This document shows, piece by piece, positions 9,400 through 17,782 of a DNA stretch of 64,000 nt (positions within the stretch are counted from its first letter, which is position 1; each line of letters opens with the position of its first letter). A program made the translations under genes and the position numbers. Origin of the DNA: Nocardia alba NBRC 108234 (GTDB lineage: Bacteria; Actinomycetota; Actinomycetes; Mycobacteriales; Mycobacteriaceae); contig NZ_BDAX01000008.1 in assembly GCF_001612665.1 (NCBI RefSeq), forward strand, positions 62,001 to 126,000, given 5' to 3'. Below the pieces are notes generated by a model. That model was not told the DNA's origin, made no database searches, and saw only the letters and a program-made list of their open reading frames with translations.

Positions 9400-10317
9400 T
9401 TACGCGTCGCATCCGGCTCGCCAACTTCGCGCGGCCGCCACCAGCCGCGCGCGGACCAGGTCGACGTGCGGTCGCGACGGTGCGCCGACCCGGCGTGCCA
9501 GGAACCCGGTGTTGATCGGCGGGTCGGCCGGATCGAGCAGCGTGACCAGCGTCCCGTCGGCCCGTTCCCGGCCACACAGGTAGTGCGGGAGCACGCTGAT
9601 CCCCGCCCCGGCGATGACAGCGGCGAGCACCGCGCGCAGATCGCCGACGATCAGGGCGGGCTCGGTCTCCAGCCGGGTTTCGAAGACGTGGCGCCAGTAG
9701 CGGCGCAGGATCGGCAGATCGGCGGCGTAGCTGACGAGCGGGATGCCGTCGAGCGCGATCGGCCCCTCGGCCCGCAGTCGTTCAGTGTCGATGCGGTCGG
9801 CGATCGAGGGAGCGGCGACGAGCAGGAATTCCTCGTCGACGAGCGGCTCGGCCAGCACGGTCCGCCCCCGAGGGCGAGTGGTGGCGAAGACCAGATCCAG
9901 GGCCCCCGAATGCAATCGAGCGAGCAGCTCATCGGTCAGGCCGGTGCTGACGGTGAGCCGCACGCCGTCGGCGACCAGCGGCGACAACGCGGGCACGATC
10001 TTGGCCGCGAGCATCTCCGCCGGTCCGCCGAGCAGTACCGGCGGCTCGGGCGGAGCCGCGCGGTCGGTCGCCGCGCCGCTCACGATCGCCTCCAGCTCTT
10101 CGAGCGGACCGCCCACCCGCGCCGCGAGTTCGTGACCGGCGGCGGTCGGCGTCACCCCACGCGGCAGGCGTTCGAACAGGGGCCTGCCGAGGTGCCGCTC
10201 GAGCGCCTGGATCTGCGTGGTCACCGTGGGCTGCGACAACCCCACCTGGACCGCGCCCGCGGTGAGCGAGCCGGTGCGGAACACCGCCAGGAAGGTCCGC
10301 AACTGCACCAGATCCAT
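9400..10317 (-). CDS. LysR-family transcriptional regulator
   Basis: 305 residues from the ATG at 10317 (MDLVQLRTFLAVFRTG). The N-terminal winged helix-turn-helix (1-60, with SLTAGAVQVGLSQPTVTTQI) is followed by a substrate-binding domain (about 90-290). Divergent from the DJ-1/PfpI gene and separated from it by a LysR-type palindrome, so it probably controls that gene and itself. The effector is unknown. Residues upstream of 10317 (start at 10353) are not LysR-like. Confidence 0.9.
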   Translation of the reverse strand: MDLVQLRTFLAVFRTGSLTAGAVQVGLSQPTVTTQIQALERHLGRPLFERLPRGVTPTAAGHELAARVGGPLEELEAIVSGAATDRAAPPEPPVLLGGPAEMLAAKIVPALSPLVADGVRLTVSTGLTDELLARLHSGALDLVFATTRPRGRTVLAEPLVDEEFLLVAAPSIADRIDTERLRAEGPIALDGIPLVSYAADLPILRRYWRHVFETRLETEPALIVGDLRAVLAAVIAGAGISVLPHYLCGRERADGTLVTLLDPADPPINTGFLARRVGAPSRPHVDLVRARLVAAARSWRAGCDA

Positions 10318-10332
10318 CGAGCCATCAGCTGA

Positions 10333-10358
10333 CCTATGTCTCATATAGGCCATCCTAT
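10333..10358. promoter_or_regulatory. LysR-type operator between lysR and DJ-1/PfpI gene
   Basis: CCTAT-N7-ATAGG is a perfect inverted repeat (10333-10349) that contains the LysR hallmark T-N11-A (T10335 to A10347). A third CCTAT half-site sits at 10354-10358, spaced as LysR regulators often use for recognition and activation sites. The region is AT-richer than its surroundings. Confidence 0.65.
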
Positions 10359-10452
10359 TGGTCAGGGCATGCCACCGACCCTAGCGTTGACAACGCGACC
10401 CGACGACGAATTCGGCGCTCGCCCCGACACTGTGGAATGGAGAACCAATCCG

Positions 10453-11142
10453 ATGGCACACATCCTGTTCGTCCTGACCGGCGCCGACCACTGGACCCTG
10501 GCGGACGGCACCGAGCACCCCACCGGGTACTGGGCCGAGGAATTCACCGCGCCCTACGAGGTGTTCACCGGCGCGGGCCACACCGTCACCGTGGCGACGC
10601 CCCACGGCGTGGTCGCGACCGTCGACCAGGCCAGTCTCGCCCCCGACGTCAACGGCGGCGACGAGGGCGCGGGGGCGGTCGCCGCGATCCTGGCCGAGGC
10701 CACTGCGTTGCGGAGTCCACTCTCGCTCGACAAGGTCGACCTCGCCGACTACGACGCCGTCTTCTACCCCGGCGGACACGGCCCGATGCAGGATCTCGCC
10801 GCCGACCCCATCTCGGGCGCCCTGCTCAACGACGCGCTGGCCTCCGGCAAGCCGCTCGGCGTCGTCTGCCACGCGCCCGCCGCCCTGCTGGCCACGGCGG
10901 AGTCGGGCAGCTCCCCCTTCGCCGGCTACCGGGTCACCGCGTTCAGCAATGCGGAGGAGACCCAGGCGGGCTTCGCCGACAAGGCGAAGTGGCTGCTCCA
11001 GGATCGTCTGGTCGCGCTCGGCGTCGACTACCGCGAGGGTGAACCGTGGGCACCGCACATCGAGGTCGACCGCAACCTCTACACCGGTCAGAACCCCGCC
11101 TCGGCGAATCCGCTGGCCACCGAGATACTCACCGCGCTCTGA
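10453..11142 (+). CDS. DJ-1/PfpI (class I glutamine amidotransferase-like) protein
   Basis: 229 residues from ATG 10453. The nucleophile elbow GVVCHAPAALL (Cys139) and the preceding YPGGHGPMQDL are characteristic of the Hsp31-like branch of the DJ-1/PfpI superfamily. Members act as glyoxalase III, deglycase-like or chaperone proteins, and which applies here cannot be told. It has a GGAG upstream at about 10-base spacing. Divergent from a LysR regulator with a shared operator, so it is the likely target gene. Confidence 0.87.
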   Translation: MAHILFVLTGADHWTLADGTEHPTGYWAEEFTAPYEVFTGAGHTVTVATPHGVVATVDQASLAPDVNGGDEGAGAVAAILAEATALRSPLSLDKVDLADYDAVFYPGGHGPMQDLAADPISGALLNDALASGKPLGVVCHAPAALLATAESGSSPFAGYRVTAFSNAEETQAGFADKAKWLLQDRLVALGVDYREGEPWAPHIEVDRNLYTGQNPASANPLATEILTAL

Positions 11143-11163
11143 TCGACGACAGCGCCGGCCTCG

Positions 11164-11796
11164 TCAGCCGATCGCCGCGGTGAGTGCGGCGAGTTCGGCG
11201 GCGAGGTTGGCGCGGGCGATCGCCTCGTACCGATCGTGGGCGAGCTCGGTGCGGAACAGACGGGGCTGGTCCGCCAGATTGCGAAGAACCGAGGCGCGGC
11301 CTGCCCGGAACAGATCGTCGGGCACATGGGCGTATTCGGCACGGATCGCGGTGGTGTAGGCGGCGTATTCCTCGGGTGTGCCACCGAGCACGACCAGGTC
11401 GGCGTCACAGAGCACCGCGCCGTTCGCATCGCCCGGCTGCGGGCGGTGCCCGCGGGTGAGTACCACGAGCCGCACCACCTCCTCGACCAATTCCGGTGCG
11501 GCATCGAGTGATTCGAGAATGTCACGGCCGAGGTCGGCGCTGCGCTCCTCGTTGTCGGCGCGTTCGACCGCGTAGATCGCGTCGTGGAAGAACGCCGCGT
11601 AGCGAACCGCATCGATATCGGCAGCGGCAGCGGCCAATTCGTCGATGGCCGCCAGCATCACCGCCAGGTGCGTGCCGGTGTGGTAGCGGCGGTGCGGTTC
11701 ACCGTAGCGCCCCACCACCCCGGCACCGATCTGTTCGGCCTCGATCCCCGCCAATGCGATCCACCGGTCCATCAGGTTCTGTGACAACGCACTCAT
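11164..11796 (-). CDS. HD-domain metal-dependent phosphohydrolase
   Basis: 210 residues with the H...HD...D arrangement of HD phosphohydrolases: YHTGTHLAVML, AAFFHDAIY and LCDADLVVLG. This fold hydrolyses phosphomonoester or diester bonds in nucleotides; the substrate is not predictable. Start at ATG 11796 (MSALSQNLMDRW) is preferred over the longer frame from 11919, whose extra residues look unlike protein. Convergent with the DJ-1 gene. Confidence 0.85.
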   Translation of the reverse strand: MSALSQNLMDRWIALAGIEAEQIGAGVVGRYGEPHRRYHTGTHLAVMLAAIDELAAAAADIDAVRYAAFFHDAIYAVERADNEERSADLGRDILESLDAAPELVEEVVRLVVLTRGHRPQPGDANGAVLCDADLVVLGGTPEEYAAYTTAIRAEYAHVPDDLFRAGRASVLRNLADQPRLFRTELAHDRYEAIARANLAAELAALTAAIG

Positions 11797-12016
11797 ACAC
11801 CAAGTTTCGTCGTCGGCACCGACACCCACAAGACCCCGATCCCGGGCGTCCGGCCGCGACAGGCCGGACGTAGACGGGGATATCCCGTTGGGAGCGGCGG
11901 CTTTCGGCGAGGGCGCCACCGGCGACCAGGGTCACTACCGATGCCGTTCGCCACCGCGTGGTCGTTCCCCGCCCGGCACCATTGTCACCGTTGCCACCGC
12001 CCGATAGCGTGGGCCG

Positions 12017-12661
12017 ATGGTGTCCTCGGCTCATCTCTTCTCGTTCGCGGGTTTGGCGTTTCTGCTGGTGATCGTGCCCGGCCCCAGCGTCTTGTTCACC
12101 ATCGGCCGGGCGCTCACCGTCGGGCGACGATCAGCGCTGATGACCGTGCTGGGCAATGCGGTCGGGGTGTACGGCCAGGTCGTCGCTGTCGCGTTCGGGC
12201 TCGGCGCGGTGGTAGCGGCGTCTGCTGCGGTGTTCACCGCGATCAAACTGGTCGGCGCCGCCTATCTGGTGTATCTCGGCGTGCAGGCGATTCGCCATCG
12301 TGACGCGCTGCGGTCGGCCTTTCACGCCGAGCAGGACGTGGCCACGCACAGTCCGATGGCGGCGTTGCGCGACGGCGTGATCGTCGGAGCCGCCAACCCG
12401 AAGACCATCGTCTTCCTGGCGGCGCTGCTGCCACAGTTCGTGGACACCACGCGTGGCGGGGTCCCGCAGCAGATGCTGATCCTCGGGCTCTGCATCCCCG
12501 TCTTCGGCCTGATCTTCGACTCGCTCTGGGCGTTCGCGGCCGGGTCGGCACGCTCCTGGTTCGCGCGGTCGCCGCGCCGTCTCGCCGCCATCGGTGGCAC
12601 CAGTGGCCTGGTCATGATCGGGCTCGGCACGTCACTCGCTCTCACCGGCCGCAAAGACTGA
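12017..12661 (+). CDS. LysE/RhtB family amino-acid exporter
   Basis: 214-residue inner-membrane protein with about six hydrophobic segments and the RhtB signature IVPGPSVLFTIGRAL near residue 20, plus AANPKTIVFLAALLPQFV. The family exports amino acids and small derivatives such as threonine or homoserine lactone. A TAGCGT hexamer ends 6 bases before ATG 12017, with no Shine-Dalgarno, suggesting leaderless expression. A second paralogue lies at 60355. Confidence 0.9.
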   Translation: MVSSAHLFSFAGLAFLLVIVPGPSVLFTIGRALTVGRRSALMTVLGNAVGVYGQVVAVAFGLGAVVAASAAVFTAIKLVGAAYLVYLGVQAIRHRDALRSAFHAEQDVATHSPMAALRDGVIVGAANPKTIVFLAALLPQFVDTTRGGVPQQMLILGLCIPVFGLIFDSLWAFAAGSARSWFARSPRRLAAIGGTSGLVMIGLGTSLALTGRKD

Positions 12662-12805
12662 ACCACGACCGTCGGGATGCTCGATGAAGCGGCACCAGCG
12701 ACGAATCGTAATGCGAATGCCGCAACTGAGTACACAGCGTCAACCCGCGAGGGAGGCTGGAGGGAGCAGGGTGGAACCACCACACCGTCGGCGAAACGAG
12801 GGGTT

Positions 12806-14299
12806 ATGCAGTCCATCGGCCATTGGATAGACGGCAAAGCGGTCGGCGGCACCAGCGAGGCCACCGCGCCGGTGACTGATCCGGCCACCGGCGCCGTCAC
12901 CGGGGAGGTGGCGCTGGCGAACGTGGCCGACACCAGGGCCGCGATCGACGCCGCGACGGTGGCGTTCGCGACCTGGCGTGACGCCTCACTCACCCGCCGC
13001 ACCCAGGTGCTGTTCCGTTTCCGCGAGCTCCTGTCCGAGCGCAGGACCGAACTGGCCGCGGTGATCACCGCCGAACACGGCAAGGTGGCCGCCGACGCGC
13101 TCGGCGAGGTGACCCGTGGGCTCGAGGTCGTCGAATTCGCCTGTGGTGTCCCGCATCTGCTCAAGGGCGGCTTCACCGAGAACGCCTCGACCGATGTCGA
13201 CATCTACTCGATCCGGCAACCGCTGGGACCGGTCGCGATCATCACGCCGTTCAATTTCCCCGCCATGGTGGCGATGTGGTTCTTCCCGCTGGCGATCGGC
13301 GCGGGCAATACCGTGGTGCTCAAGCCGAGTGAGAAGGATCCCTCGGCGGCGCTGTGGCTGGCGCGGCTGTGGCAGGAGGCCGGGCTGCCCGACGGGGTGT
13401 TCAATGTCGTGCAGGGCGACAAGGTCGCCGTCGACGAACTCCTGGACAACCCGGACGTCAAGGCTGTCTCGTTCGTCGGTTCGACGCCGATCGCGAAGTA
13501 CGTGTACCAGCGCGGCACCGCGGCGGGCAAGCGCGTGCAGGCGCTCGGCGGCGCGAAGAATCACATGGTGGTGCTGCCCGACGCCGATCTGGATCTGGCC
13601 GCCGACGCCGCCGTGAACGCCGGTTTCGGGTCGGCGGGCGAGCGGTGCATGGCGATCAGCGTGGTCGTCGCCGTCGGCGCGGTGGCCGACGACCTGGTCG
13701 CCAGGATCAGCGCACGGGCCGCGAGCATCGTCACCGGTGACGGCGCCACCCCCGGTGCCGAGATGGGCCCGCTGATCACCCGCGCGCACCGTGACCGGGT
13801 AGCCGAGTACATCGACGCGGGCGAGACGGCCGGGGCCCGGGTGGTGCTCGACGGCCGCACCCTCACCGTCGACGGCGCACCGAACGGGTTCTGGCTGGGA
13901 CCGACGATTCTCGACGAGGTCACCCCGACGATGAGCGTCTACACCGACGAGATCTTCGGCCCGGTGCTGTCGGTCGTGCGGGTCGACACCTACGCGGAGG
14001 CGGTGGCGCTGATCAACGCGAACCGCTACGGCAACGGCACCGCCATCTTCACCAACGACGGCGGCGCGGGACGACGATTCCAGCACGAGGTGGAGGTGGG
14101 TATGGTCGGCATCAATGTCGCGATCCCGGTACCGATGGCCTACTTCAGCTTCGGCGGCTGGAAGAACTCCCTGTTCGGCGACTCGCACGCGCACGGCACC
14201 GACGGCGTGCACTTCTTCACCCGCACCAAGGCGGTCACCACCCGCTGGCTCGACCCCAGCCACGGCGGCGTGGAACTCGGCTTCCCCCAGAACACATGA
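12806..14299 (+). CDS. mmsA: CoA-acylating (methyl)malonate-semialdehyde dehydrogenase
   Basis: 497 residues of the aldehyde dehydrogenase superfamily. MmsA converts methylmalonate or malonate semialdehyde with CoA and NAD+ to propionyl- or acetyl-CoA plus CO2, as in valine, inositol or beta-alanine breakdown. The catalytic cysteine is in GSAGERCMAISV (Cys281), the ERCMA context being diagnostic; ITPFNFPAMVAMWFFPLAI and VGSTPIAKYVY are family blocks. Start ATG 12806 matches family length. It precedes a class III aminotransferase by 130 bp in the same direction, so the pair may convert an omega-amino acid to acyl-CoA (inference). Confidence 0.92.
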   Translation: MQSIGHWIDGKAVGGTSEATAPVTDPATGAVTGEVALANVADTRAAIDAATVAFATWRDASLTRRTQVLFRFRELLSERRTELAAVITAEHGKVAADALGEVTRGLEVVEFACGVPHLLKGGFTENASTDVDIYSIRQPLGPVAIITPFNFPAMVAMWFFPLAIGAGNTVVLKPSEKDPSAALWLARLWQEAGLPDGVFNVVQGDKVAVDELLDNPDVKAVSFVGSTPIAKYVYQRGTAAGKRVQALGGAKNHMVVLPDADLDLAADAAVNAGFGSAGERCMAISVVVAVGAVADDLVARISARAASIVTGDGATPGAEMGPLITRAHRDRVAEYIDAGETAGARVVLDGRTLTVDGAPNGFWLGPTILDEVTPTMSVYTDEIFGPVLSVVRVDTYAEAVALINANRYGNGTAIFTNDGGAGRRFQHEVEVGMVGINVAIPVPMAYFSFGGWKNSLFGDSHAHGTDGVHFFTRTKAVTTRWLDPSHGGVELGFPQNT

Positions 14300-14429
14300 C
14301 CGTCTCGGCCCGCCCCCGACTCTGGACTGACCGAAGGGTGCGACGAAGGAGTGCCCGTAGGGAGGGAAGAGTCGGGGTCACAGGGCCGAGACCCGCGGCG
14401 CCAGCCGCCGACAGCACAGGAGACTTCGC

Positions 14430-15767
14430 ATGACGCTTTCCGAAGAGGCCGCCCGCGCCTACGAACTCGACCGCCGCCACGTCTTCCATTCCTGGTCCGC
14501 GCAGGCGACGCTGACACCGACGGTGCTCACCGCCGCGCAGGGTTGCTACGTGTGGGACGGCGAGGGCAACCGCCTGCTCGATTTCTCCTCGATGATGGTG
14601 AACACCAATATCGGCCACCAGCATCCGAAGGTCGTCGCCGCGATCCAGGAGCAGGCGGCCACGCTGTGCACTGTCGCGCCGTCGTTCGTCAACGCCGCCC
14701 GCTCGGAAGCGGCCCGCCTGATCAGCGAACGCACGCCCGGTGACCTCGACATGATCTTCTTCACCAACGGCGGCGCCGATGCCGTCGAGCACGCGGTCCG
14801 GATGGCGCGACTGCACACCGGCCGCTACAAGGTGCTCTCGCGCTACCGCTCCTACCACGGCGGCACCGAGACCGCCGTGAATCTCACCGGCGACCCACGC
14901 CGCTGGCCCAACGACCACGGCAACACCGGCACCGTGCACTTCTTCGGCCCGTTCCTGTATCGCTCGGAATTCCACGCGACCGACGAGGCTCAGGAAACCG
15001 AGCGCGCGCTGGCCCATCTCGAACGCACCATCGAGATGGAGGGTCCGGCCACCATCGCCGCGATCATCCTGGAGCCCGTGCCGGGCACGGCGGGCATCAT
15101 GGTGCCGACGCGGGAGTACCTGCGCGGAGTGCGCGCACTGTGCGACAAGCACGGCATCGTCTTCATCGCCGACGAGGTGATGGCGGGCTTCGGCCGGACC
15201 GGAAAGTGGTTCGCCATCGACAATTTCGATGTCGTGCCCGATCTGATGACCTTCGCCAAGGGCGTGAACTCCGGGTACGTCCCACTCGGCGGGGTGGCGA
15301 TCAACGCGGCCATCGCGGCGACCTTCGCCCACCGCCCGTATCCCGGCGGGCTCACCTATTCCGGTCATCCGCTGGCCACCGCCGCGGCCGTGGCGACGAT
15401 CAACGTCATGGCGCAGGAGCGCATCGTCGAGAACGCCGCCGAGATCGGCGCGAAGGTGATCGGACCAGGCCTTCGGGAACTGGCGCAACGGCATCGCAGC
15501 ATCGGCGAAGTCCGCGGCCTCGGCGTTTTCTGGGCGGTCGAGCTGGTTCGCGACCGGGCCACCCGCGAGCCGCTCGCCCCCTACGGCGGCACCAGCCCCG
15601 CGATGACCGAAGTGGTGGCCGCCTGCCGCGCGGGCGGGATATTGCCGTTCGTCAATTTCAACCGCCTGCACGTGGTCCCGCCGTGCGTGATCACCGAGGC
15701 CGAGGCCAAGGAGGGGCTGGCCATCCTCGACCAGGCACTCACCGTCGCCGACGCGCACACCGTCTGA
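14430..15767 (+). CDS. Class III PLP-dependent aminotransferase (omega-amino acid type)
   Basis: 445 residues of the fold-type I class III family. The PLP lysine is in FAKGVNSGYVPLGG (about residue 278), with IIFIADEVMAGFGRTG-like cofactor Asp just before and the TNGGADAVEHAVRMAR phosphate-binding region. Family members include beta-alanine:pyruvate, taurine:pyruvate and putrescine aminotransferases. Next to mmsA the simplest reading is beta-alanine to malonate semialdehyde (inference). AGGAG precedes the ATG at 14430. Confidence 0.88.
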   Translation: MTLSEEAARAYELDRRHVFHSWSAQATLTPTVLTAAQGCYVWDGEGNRLLDFSSMMVNTNIGHQHPKVVAAIQEQAATLCTVAPSFVNAARSEAARLISERTPGDLDMIFFTNGGADAVEHAVRMARLHTGRYKVLSRYRSYHGGTETAVNLTGDPRRWPNDHGNTGTVHFFGPFLYRSEFHATDEAQETERALAHLERTIEMEGPATIAAIILEPVPGTAGIMVPTREYLRGVRALCDKHGIVFIADEVMAGFGRTGKWFAIDNFDVVPDLMTFAKGVNSGYVPLGGVAINAAIAATFAHRPYPGGLTYSGHPLATAAAVATINVMAQERIVENAAEIGAKVIGPGLRELAQRHRSIGEVRGLGVFWAVELVRDRATREPLAPYGGTSPAMTEVVAACRAGGILPFVNFNRLHVVPPCVITEAEAKEGLAILDQALTVADAHTV

Positions 15768-15799
15768 CCCGCGCCGGAATGCCCGGCCGGGGACACGCG

Positions 15800-16225
15800 T
15801 TGTCCACGAGCGTGACCGATACCGCAGTGCTTTCCGATGAACTGAAGTCCTACCTCGACGAGGAGAAGGTCTACGCGACCGTCGCCACGGTGGGGACCAA
15901 CGGGCATCCGCACCTGACCGTGGTCTGGATCAAACGCGAGGGTGATGAGCTGGTGTTCTCCACCACCGTGGAACGCCAGCAGGCCAAGAATCTGGTGCGC
16001 GATCCGCGGATCACCGTGATGGTGAACCCGCCGGAGCGGCCGTACCTGTACGCCGAGGTGCGCGGAACCGCCACCACCACACCGGATCCCGAACGGGCGC
16101 TGCCCGACGAGATGTCGCTCAAGTACACCGGCAAGCCGTACAGCGAGTTCAATCCGGCCTCGGTGGACGACGCGGACCGCGTCGTCATCCGCGTCACCCC
16201 GACGAAGGTGACCGGACGCTTCTGA
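15800..16225 (+). CDS. PPOX-class (pyridoxamine-phosphate-oxidase fold) flavin/F420-binding protein
   Basis: About 141 residues of the split beta-barrel fold, with YATVATVGTNGHPHLTVVWI, FSTTVERQQAKNLVRDPRITVMV and PYLYAEVRGTA, as in actinobacterial PPOX-class F420-dependent enzymes. The substrate is unknown. Start uncertain: TTG 15800 has GGGGA six bases upstream; ATG 15779 and GTG 15812 are in frame. It follows the aminotransferase by about 30 bp and may be co-transcribed. Confidence 0.82.
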   Translation: MSTSVTDTAVLSDELKSYLDEEKVYATVATVGTNGHPHLTVVWIKREGDELVFSTTVERQQAKNLVRDPRITVMVNPPERPYLYAEVRGTATTTPDPERALPDEMSLKYTGKPYSEFNPASVDDADRVVIRVTPTKVTGRF

Positions 16226-16231
16226 GTGGCG

Positions 16232-16259
16232 GGCCCGGCGGAGTCAGCTCCGCTGGGCC
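16232..16259. terminator. Bidirectional hairpin terminator
   Basis: 12-bp stem (GGCCCGGCGGAG / CTCCGCTGGGCC, one G-T pair) with a 4-base loop between the convergent PPOX and efpA-like genes; it includes the efpA-like stop codon. Confidence 0.7.
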
Positions 16260-17728
16260 TCCTCCTGCGCGTGCTGTGCCTGCATCAGCTGCTGCGGGGT
16301 GAACCGCAGTGTCAGGGCGACCAGCGCGGCCAGCACCGCCAAGATCGCGCACACGAACAACACCAGGGTGTAGCCACTGTTCAGCGCGTCGATCTGCGAG
16401 GGCGACATGTCCGCGGCGCGGCCGTCGGTGCCGCCGAGCGAGAGGGTGCGCGATGCGGCGATCGGGCTCAGCAGGCCGATCGCGATCGGCGTCGCCAGAT
16501 TCATGAACATCTGGCCGACCGCGGACAGCGGCCCGATATTCGACTGCGGCACGCCGACCAGCACGCACAGCGGCGCCAGCACCATCGCGACGCCGACACC
16601 GAAACCGATCACCAGCAGCAGCGCCAGCAGTGTCGGCAGGTACTGCACGTGCCGGTCCAGGGTCGAGCCGAAGAGCAGCCCGATGGCCAGCACGACCGAG
16701 GCCGAGGCCAGCAACCAGCGGGGCGCGATCACCAGCGCCAGCTTCGACGCGACCGCCCCGCCCACCCCGATGCCGATGGTGAACGGGATCGAGGCGACAC
16801 CGGCCTGCAACGGGCTGTAGCCGAGCACGTTCTGCAACAGCTGGGCGACGAAGAACGTCATCGCGCCGAGCACCGCGCCGGCCAGGAAGATCAGCGCGAA
16901 GGTGGCGACCCGGTCGCGACTGTCGAACAGTGACCACGGCAGCAACGGGTCGGCCTCGCGGCGTTCGGTGATCACGAAGATCACCAGCAGCGCGAACCCG
17001 CCGATCAGCGAGGCGAGGATGACCGGGCTGTCCCACCCCATCGCCGGACCCTCGGTGGCGCCGAACACGATCGTCGCGCAGGCCAGCGTGCCCAGGATCG
17101 CGCCCTTGATGTCGAGCGGGGTGCGGTGGTGCTCGGTGTCGGCCAGTTTGTAGATCGCCCCGAGCACGATGAGCGCGCCGATCGGCACATTGATCCAGAA
17201 GATCCAGCGCCACGAGAACTCGGTGAGCGCCCCGCCGACCACGAGTCCGCTGACCGACCCGATCCCGGCCATCGACCCGACGATCGCGATCGCTTGATTT
17301 CGCGCCGGTCCCGGCGCGAACGTCGTCGCGACCAGGGCGAACGCCGTCGGCGCCGCGATGGCCGCGCCCGCGCCCTGGAAGGCGCGCGAGATCAGCAGCA
17401 TCGCCTCGCCGTTGGCGCAACCGCAGGCCAGCGAGGCCGCGGTGAACACCCCGACGCCGATGATCAGCATCCGTTTACGCCCGAACGCGTCACCGAGTCG
17501 GCCGCCGAGCAACATCAGGCCGGCGAAGGTCAGGCCGTAGGCGGTCACCGTCCAGGCACTGCCCGAACTGGACAGCCCCATCTCCTCCTGCAACCGCGGC
17601 AGCGCGAAGATCACGACGGTGCCGTCGAGCACGACCATGAACTGCAGGCCGCTCAGTACGAGGATGGCGAGACCGAAGGCCCGCCCCGTCACCGGATACT
17701 GCATCGTCGCAGCGGGTTTATCGAGCAC
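16244..17728 (-). CDS. efpA: EfpA-like MFS multidrug efflux transporter (DHA2 family)
   Basis: 494-residue integral membrane protein with 14 predicted helices of the QacA/EmrB (DHA2) group. The motif A segment GLMLLGGRLGDAFGRKR, motif C-like GSVSGLVVGGALTEFSWRWIFWINVPIG and the C-terminal RTLSLGGT/FTPQQLMQAQ resemble mycobacterial EfpA, and position between proS and cysG matches that gene. EfpA exports drugs and possibly lipids. Start GTG 17728 with TACACT 8 bases upstream (leaderless); an internal ATG lies at 17704. Confidence 0.85.
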   Translation of the reverse strand: MLDKPAATMQYPVTGRAFGLAILVLSGLQFMVVLDGTVVIFALPRLQEEMGLSSSGSAWTVTAYGLTFAGLMLLGGRLGDAFGRKRMLIIGVGVFTAASLACGCANGEAMLLISRAFQGAGAAIAAPTAFALVATTFAPGPARNQAIAIVGSMAGIGSVSGLVVGGALTEFSWRWIFWINVPIGALIVLGAIYKLADTEHHRTPLDIKGAILGTLACATIVFGATEGPAMGWDSPVILASLIGGFALLVIFVITERREADPLLPWSLFDSRDRVATFALIFLAGAVLGAMTFFVAQLLQNVLGYSPLQAGVASIPFTIGIGVGGAVASKLALVIAPRWLLASASVVLAIGLLFGSTLDRHVQYLPTLLALLLVIGFGVGVAMVLAPLCVLVGVPQSNIGPLSAVGQMFMNLATPIAIGLLSPIAASRTLSLGGTDGRAADMSPSQIDALNSGYTLVLFVCAILAVLAALVALTLRFTPQQLMQAQHAQEEAQRS

Positions 17729-17782
17729 AACGAGGCAGTGTAATTGGCGCTGGGGCAGCGCGAGGGCGCGCGGCCCACGAAG

